Positions 51,771 through 55,722 of a stretch of 55,722 nt of DNA are shown here, piece by piece; positions within the stretch are counted from its first letter, which is position 1, and every line of letters starts with the position of its first letter. The stretch is from Rhodopirellula sp. (GTDB taxonomy: Bacteria > Planctomycetota > Planctomycetia > Pirellulales > Thermoguttaceae). Location of the stretch: assembly GCA_012728855.1 (NCBI GenBank), contig JAAYEH010000058.1, positions 1 to 55,722 of the forward strand, in the 5' to 3' direction. The translations under genes and the position numbers were made by a program. The notes beneath the pieces are model-generated. The model was given only the letters and a program-made list of their open reading frames with translations, made no database searches and was not told the DNA's origin.

Positions 51771-52949
51771 CTACGGCGAGCCGTTTGCCGGCGAGGCGCC
51801 GCCGGGGTTGTACGGCTTGAAAACGGTGAAGTCGGACACTCTACCGTCGTTCACCCAGAGGAGGACTCCACGGCCGCTCCATTCGAACATTTTCGCCGCG
51901 CCGTTGTCCACGATGTGATTCGGTTTGCCGTAGGCGGAGAGAACCTCCTTTTCGGAGGAGCCGATCGTTATGCCGGACGCCAAGGACGACGGAAATCCCT
52001 TGTTGAAACGCACTTCCATCGCGCCGCCGCTCTTGTCCAATAAGCAGTCGACATGGTAGCGCGAGAGCCACTGCACCCACAGGCTGCCGGGGATTGGATT
52101 CGGCTCGGGAGGGCCGAACGTTTTCATCAGATCCTCGCGGGTCGCGCCCACGCGAAACTCGTTCCAGCCAACGCCTTCGACCACCTTGGCGGAGAGGAGT
52201 TTGTCCGGCAAAGGGTTTTCGGGAGTGGGAGAAGGCTGCGTTCGCTCGGCGGTAAGCGGCTTGTGCGGTTTGAACACCGTGAAATCGAACACCTTGCCGC
52301 CCTTCAGCCAGAGCAGAAGTCCGCGATCGCTCCATTCGAACAGTCTTGCCTGCGTGTTGTCCAAGACGCGGTTCGGCTTGCCGTAGGCCGCGAGGACTTC
52401 CTTCTCGGAGGAGCCGATCCGGATACCGGACGCCAGGGATGCTCCAAACCCTTTGTTGAAGCGTATCTCCCTCGCCCCGCCATGTTCGTCAAACAAGCAG
52501 TCGACGTGATAACGACGGAGCCACCGTACCCAAGCACTGCCGGCAGTGGGATTGGGTTCGGGAGGACCGGCTGCCTTGGCCAACGCTTCGCGCGTTGCGC
52601 CGACGCGAAATTCACCCCAGCCGACGCCTTCGATCACCTGAGAAAGGGCAAGCTTGCCCGCTCCCCCGGCTTTCGGCTGCAATGTTATTTCGATTCGCGT
52701 GATGCGACCGTCTCGGACCGCAATCTGCTGCTCCCCCGGTTGGTAACCCTCAAGGTCGACGACCATCTTGTATGTGCCGGCGTTGACCGGGAAAAGCCCG
52801 TCGGATCTCCCCAGAAGTTGCCCGTCCAACCGGACTTCGGCACCACAAGGCGTAGTCCGAACGAACAGCAGCGTTTGCGGCGAATCCGCCGCCGGAACCG
52901 GATCGGCCGCGGCGCAAATCCATGCCAATACGAGAGATGTCAGGTTCAT
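51771..52949 (-). CDS. Secreted PEGA-domain protein with two tandem copies of an unknown domain
   Basis: The 392-residue protein starts at ATG 52949 after AAAGGCGAAG (MNLTSLVLAWICAAADPVPA, signal peptide). Residues about 25-95 form a PEGA domain (LFVRTTPCGAEVRLDGQLLG and GTYKMVVDLEGYQPGEQQIA). Two copies of a roughly 115-residue unit follow. Copy 1 opens VIEGVGWGEFRVGATREALA and copy 2 VVEGVGWNEFRVGATREDLM. Both contain WLRRYHVDCLFDEHGGA/WLSRYHVDCLLDKSGGA, ASGIRIGSSEKEVLAAYGKP/ASGITIGSSEKEVLSAYGKP and FDFTVFKP/SDFTVFKP. The pattern 'I-G-S-S-E-x-E-V-x-x-A-Y-G-x-P' resembles small lipoprotein-type repeats. The function is unknown. Confidence 0.82.
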   Translation of the reverse strand: MNLTSLVLAWICAAADPVPAADSPQTLLFVRTTPCGAEVRLDGQLLGRSDGLFPVNAGTYKMVVDLEGYQPGEQQIAVRDGRITRIEITLQPKAGGAGKLALSQVIEGVGWGEFRVGATREALAKAAGPPEPNPTAGSAWVRWLRRYHVDCLFDEHGGAREIRFNKGFGASLASGIRIGSSEKEVLAAYGKPNRVLDNTQARLFEWSDRGLLLWLKGGKVFDFTVFKPHKPLTAERTQPSPTPENPLPDKLLSAKVVEGVGWNEFRVGATREDLMKTFGPPEPNPIPGSLWVQWLSRYHVDCLLDKSGGAMEVRFNKGFPSSLASGITIGSSEKEVLSAYGKPNHIVDNGAAKMFEWSGRGVLLWVNDGRVSDFTVFKPYNPGGASPANGSP

Positions 52950-53270
52950 GTTCTTCGCCTTTCTCCAGCGATGGGGTGGACACGCGGCCGCCATCGCTGG
53001 CCTTCTGGAGGGAGAGACGCTCTGGTTTCCGTAAAGGGTGGCTTGCGCCACAACCTCCACGCACAGGATAACGCAATAACCGCTTCTATATCCACCTATG
53101 CGCCGACCGGTTGAAATCAGCCCCAGCCTTTTCAGTATTCCCTGGATTTTCGGATTTCCCAATCCGGCCGCGTAGCCGCCGGCAAGGTGTTGACGGCCCG
53201 TAGCGGAATCGGTTAACTGGAAGAATCGCCAAGAAATGGCAACTCGCGGCTCGTTAGGCACTGCGGCTAA

Positions 53271-53348
53271 GAACCTATCCCAAAACCGTCAAGGAGGCGC
53301 CCAAATCTCAGAGAACGTGGTGCTCGCAAGAGGTTCTGGGATAGGTTC
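53271..53348. mobile_element. 78-bp MITE-like palindrome flanked by TAA
   Basis: GAACCTATCCCAAAACC (53271-53287) and GGTTCTGGGATAGGTTC (53332-53348) are inverted repeats with one mismatch. The flanks are CTAA on the left and TAAG on the right, so the element is bordered by a direct TAA repeat. A 3-bp T-N-A duplication fits the IS1031/IS427 part of the IS5 family. It has no coding capacity. It sits 124 bp upstream of the sigma factor gene and may contribute to its leader. Confidence 0.68.
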
Positions 53349-53392
53349 TAAGTCAAATGAGGGCGGGGCAGTCGTTACGGGGGCCCTCCTGC

Positions 53393-53438
53393 TTCCAACA
53401 CTCCAACACTCCAATGCTCCAACACTCCAATGCTCCAG
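53393..53438. repeat. Octamer minisatellite (CTCCAACA / CTCCAATG)
   Basis: The sequence alternates the 8-mers CTCCAACA and CTCCAATG: ACTCCAACACTCCAATGCTC and so on, ending CTCCAGC. At least five units are present, two of them as an exact 16-bp pair repeat. It ends 34 bp before the sigma factor start codon, so unit-number changes would alter the leader length. Confidence 0.75.
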
Positions 53439-53472
53439 CCCGTAGGTTCACCTGCATTTCGGAACATCTGCC

Positions 53473-54183
53473 ATGAACAGCCAAACGCGAGCGACACTTC
53501 TGGAGCGGCTGCGGGACGGCGCGGACCCGGTTGCCTGGAACGAGTTCTTTCAGCGCTACGGGCGGCTGGTCCGCGTTTATGCCAAGCGCCGCGGCTGTTC
53601 GGACCATACGGCCGAGGAAATTGTACAAGATGTCATGCTGAGAGTTTTCCAGCAGCGGGATGTTTTCCAATATGATCCCCACCGGGGCCGTTTTCGCGAC
53701 TGGCTCGGAACCGTGGTACGCAACCAGGTGGCCGAGTACCGTCGCCGTCCGTCGGAACGGGTCCGCGCCGGTGGCGGCCCTTTGCCTCATCAACCGGCGG
53801 AAGTCCAAAGCGACGACGGTTTGCCCGATGCCATCTGGGAAGCCGCATTTGAGGAATCGCTGATGGCGGTCCTGCTCGACGTGCTGCGTGGGGAGATGAA
53901 CCCCCGCGATTATCTGGCCTTCGAACTGTTGACTCTCGGCGGGCGACCGGGCGCGGAGGTCTCCACGATGACGGGACTCACACGGAACGCCGCCTACAAG
54001 GCGCGCAAGCGGGCGTTGGCGCGACTGCGCGAACTTGGCCGGTCGTATCGGGAAGATGGCCAATTGAGCGACGATATCCATCGGTCGCTCTCCTCGCTGC
54101 CCGGCGCGAGCGTCGCGCGGTCGCTCGCGGCCAGAATCGAAGGAACGATGCGACGGAGACAGGAGCAGCCGGACCATGGCTGA
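53473..54183 (+). CDS. ECF-type RNA polymerase sigma factor
   Basis: The 236-residue protein begins MNSQTRATLLERLRDGADPV. The sigma-2 region is AWNEFFQRYGRLVRVYAKRR, TAEEIVQDVMLRVFQQR and FRDWLGTVVRNQVAEYRRRP. A linker and a sigma-4 helix-turn-helix follow (PGAEVSTMTGLTRNAAYKAR, then KRALARLRELGRSYRED). The extra C-terminal tail of about 35 residues is typical of planctomycete ECF families genetically linked to protein kinases. The stop overlaps the start of the kinase gene by 8 bp, so the two are co-translated, and the kinase is the likely regulator of this factor. No anti-sigma gene is adjacent. Confidence 0.9.
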   Translation: MNSQTRATLLERLRDGADPVAWNEFFQRYGRLVRVYAKRRGCSDHTAEEIVQDVMLRVFQQRDVFQYDPHRGRFRDWLGTVVRNQVAEYRRRPSERVRAGGGPLPHQPAEVQSDDGLPDAIWEAAFEESLMAVLLDVLRGEMNPRDYLAFELLTLGGRPGAEVSTMTGLTRNAAYKARKRALARLRELGRSYREDGQLSDDIHRSLSSLPGASVARSLAARIEGTMRRRQEQPDHG

Positions 54184-55342
54184 TTCCAACGCGAGCCGCT
54201 CGATGAGCGACAACCGGATGAGACCCGAGATCCCGGACTACCATTTGATCCGGCCGATCGGTCAGGGCGGATTCGGCGAGGTCTGGTTGGCCAGCAACCG
54301 GGCCACCGGACACCTCCGTGCCGTGAAACTGGTTCCGCTGCGGCGGCCGGATGCGATCGACGCAGCCGGTCGCGAACTCGCCTCGCTGGTTCGCCTGGAG
54401 CCGCGATTGATGCAGCACCCGAACCTCGTGCCGATCTTGCACGTGGGCAGGACCGCCGAAGAACTGTTCTACGTCATGGAAGCGGCGGACGACGTCTGCG
54501 GGGGCCCCGCGTCCGCTGATCCCGGCTATCGTCCGGCCACCTTGGAAAGCCGGCTGGCCGAAGGGCCGCTTCCACCGGACCAATGCGAGATTTGCGCCCG
54601 CCAGCTTCTCGAAGGGCTTGGCCGGCTCCATGAAGCAGGCATGGTGCACCGGGACGTCAAGCCGGCGAATTGCCTCTTCATCGAAGGAAATCTGAAACTG
54701 GCCGATTTCAGCCTGGTGACCGAATCCAGCCCGCTCGTTTCCCGCGTGGGTACCCAGAGCTATATGCCGCCCGACGGGCACATGGATTTGCGGGGAGATA
54801 TTTACGCGGCGGGCCTCGTCCTCTACGAGATGCTGAGCGGACTGCCGGCCGACAGCTTCCCTCGCTTGGGCGACCGAGCGGAGGAGGTGGCGAGGTCGTC
54901 GCTGTTATGTGCCCTGACGCGAGTTGCCTTGCGAGCCGGCCAGCCTGATCCGCGGGAGCGTTTCCAGGACGCTCCGCAAATGCTGGGGGAATTGCTTTCG
55001 TGCCATGGTGCAGCGGCTGCCCGGCCCGCGCGGTCTCGATGGCCGATCCTGGCATCGGTAGGGGCAATGATCGTTGCCGGCGCAGGATGGTGGGCGACTC
55101 GGCCGCCGCTGGTCCGGGTCAACTTCATCAGCTATCCCTTCGATGCGACGATCTATCTGGATGGCAATCTTCTGGTGGCTGCCAACGGAGAGGCATTTGC
55201 CACGCCTTGCACCGTCGATGGCCTGCCGGCGCAGCCGCACGAGGTGGTATTCAAGCAGGAGCCACTCGACGACCTGGGACTGGGGCAGATCGATTTCGCC
55301 CGCAGCCGCCAGATTGTCGGCCACTGGCCTTCGGAGCCTTAG
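54176..55342 (+). CDS. Membrane serine/threonine protein kinase with a PEGA-like extracytoplasmic tail
   Basis: The 388-residue protein has a Hanks-type kinase domain at about residues 20-275. The glycine loop is LIRPIGQGGFGEVWLA, the ATP lysine Lys51 (RAVKLVPL), and the catalytic loop HRDVKPANC with Asp160. The magnesium motif is D177-F-S (LADFSLVTESS) instead of DFG. The activation segment GTQSYMPPDGHMDLRGDIYA keeps the P-D-x...G-D-I-Y pattern. One membrane span lies near 290-308 (WPILASVGAMIVAGAGWWAT), then a PEGA-like domain (FISYPFDATIYLDGNLLVAA). It overlaps the sigma factor gene by 8 bp, so it probably phosphorylates that factor in response to an envelope signal. Confidence 0.9.
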   Translation: MADSNASRSMSDNRMRPEIPDYHLIRPIGQGGFGEVWLASNRATGHLRAVKLVPLRRPDAIDAAGRELASLVRLEPRLMQHPNLVPILHVGRTAEELFYVMEAADDVCGGPASADPGYRPATLESRLAEGPLPPDQCEICARQLLEGLGRLHEAGMVHRDVKPANCLFIEGNLKLADFSLVTESSPLVSRVGTQSYMPPDGHMDLRGDIYAAGLVLYEMLSGLPADSFPRLGDRAEEVARSSLLCALTRVALRAGQPDPRERFQDAPQMLGELLSCHGAAAARPARSRWPILASVGAMIVAGAGWWATRPPLVRVNFISYPFDATIYLDGNLLVAANGEAFATPCTVDGLPAQPHEVVFKQEPLDDLGLGQIDFARSRQIVGHWPSEP

Positions 55343-55722
55343 GATTGCTCGAGAAAAAAGCGCCAGAAACAAATGGCACTGCCGGTTGGGGCGTAAGGAT
55401 TTGCGACGCTTGCCGGGTGGCTGGCTTCGAGCGGGACTCGGCCACGGGCGTGGGGATCTTGTGGGAACAGAAGTCGCTACCACGGCGATGGATGCTACGG
55501 AAGCTCGGCGCAGCAGTAAACGGCGCACCGCAGGGTGCGTGGAAGAAGTTGCGATCTGAGATGCCCCGTTCGGAAACTGACGTTGGGGCGCGACTGTCTG
55601 GCGGTTATCATGGTACGCGGCGCGACCTTTCCTGGAGTGGTGTGGCACATTCATGACCAGGGAAGGTCGATGCCATCTTATCCGCAATCCCGCCCAGCGC
55701 AAACCCAGTTTTCGCTTCTCCA
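55343..55722. other. Right-edge intergenic sequence
   Basis: After the kinase stop at 55342 no gene, repeat or RNA gene was recognised to the end of the window. Short open frames here have shadow-like composition. A gene may begin beyond the edge. Confidence 0.4.

Larger units (their letters stand above)
52950..53472. other. Intergenic region holding a MITE and a minisatellite
   Basis: These 523 bp separate the PEGA protein gene (minus) from the sigma factor gene (plus). They hold the palindromic element at 53271-53348 and the CTCCAACA/CTCCAATG repeats at 53393-53438, described separately. The rest (52950-53269) contains no gene that I can support. Confidence 0.5.

Overview
The window is a GC-rich bacterial chromosome segment that most resembles a planctomycete of the Pirellulales type. 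This is inferred from gene content. It holds a VIT/von Willebrand A giant protein, many secreted Gfo/Idh, glycoside hydrolase, beta-helix and ceramidase-like proteins, and an ECF sigma factor overlapping a serine/threonine kinase with a PEGA tail. It also holds DUF58/BatA/vWA genes beside ExbB/ExbD/TPR genes, and archaeal-type one-carbon cofactor genes in a bacterium. Genes are scattered on both strands with long spacers, short operons and many small palindromic repeats.

Region by region. 1-2.7 kb is a decaying defence edge: the start of a restriction-modification methylase, a full AbiEi antitoxin gene with a clear inverted-repeat operator, a gutted AbiEii toxin gene, an unidentified gene tail, and a sialidase-like gene broken by a 123-bp MITE, a frameshift and a truncation. 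2.7-9 kb has a secreted VIT/vWA protein, a DinB-like protein and a secreted beta-helix protein. 9-20.4 kb is mostly housekeeping: an RmlD-like reductase lacking the usual catalytic lysine, a nitrilase-family hydrolase, tRNA-Leu(CAA), a calcium/proton exchanger, an isopropylmalate-type dehydrogenase, a zinc-ribbon membrane protein coupled to a phosphohexomutase, a PfkB sugar kinase and cysteine synthase. 20.9-26.7 kb has a chemoreceptor, a ceramidase-like protein and a serine hydrolase.

27.1-29.9 kb on the minus strand carries three neighbouring genes that match MfnD (ATP-grasp), MfnF (hydantoinase/TIGR03123-like) and MfnE (amino-acid kinase) of methanofuran-type cofactor synthesis. An array of four REP-like hairpins sits inside this cluster. 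29.9-34.2 kb has an alpha-galactosidase-like hydrolase, remnants of an HNH gene and a coiled-coil gene, an HD hydrolase, and a DUF4160/DUF2442 pair whose first gene has an in-frame amber codon.

34.3-44.5 kb is the most interesting stretch. DUF58 and BatA-like vWA genes run on the plus strand towards a minus-strand operon of a TonB-like-anchored vWA protein, a TPR protein, ExbB, two ExbD and a large TPR protein. The layout suggests a proton-motive-force-driven envelope system in which a vWA domain takes the place of a TonB C-terminal domain.

44.6-55.3 kb returns to carbohydrate and secreted proteins (GH29 fragment, Gfo/Idh oxidoreductase, large hydrolase, beta-propeller-like protein, PEGA protein with an internal duplication), then an IS5-like MITE and the sigma factor/kinase pair. 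No rRNA, CRISPR array, prophage or complete insertion sequence was seen.
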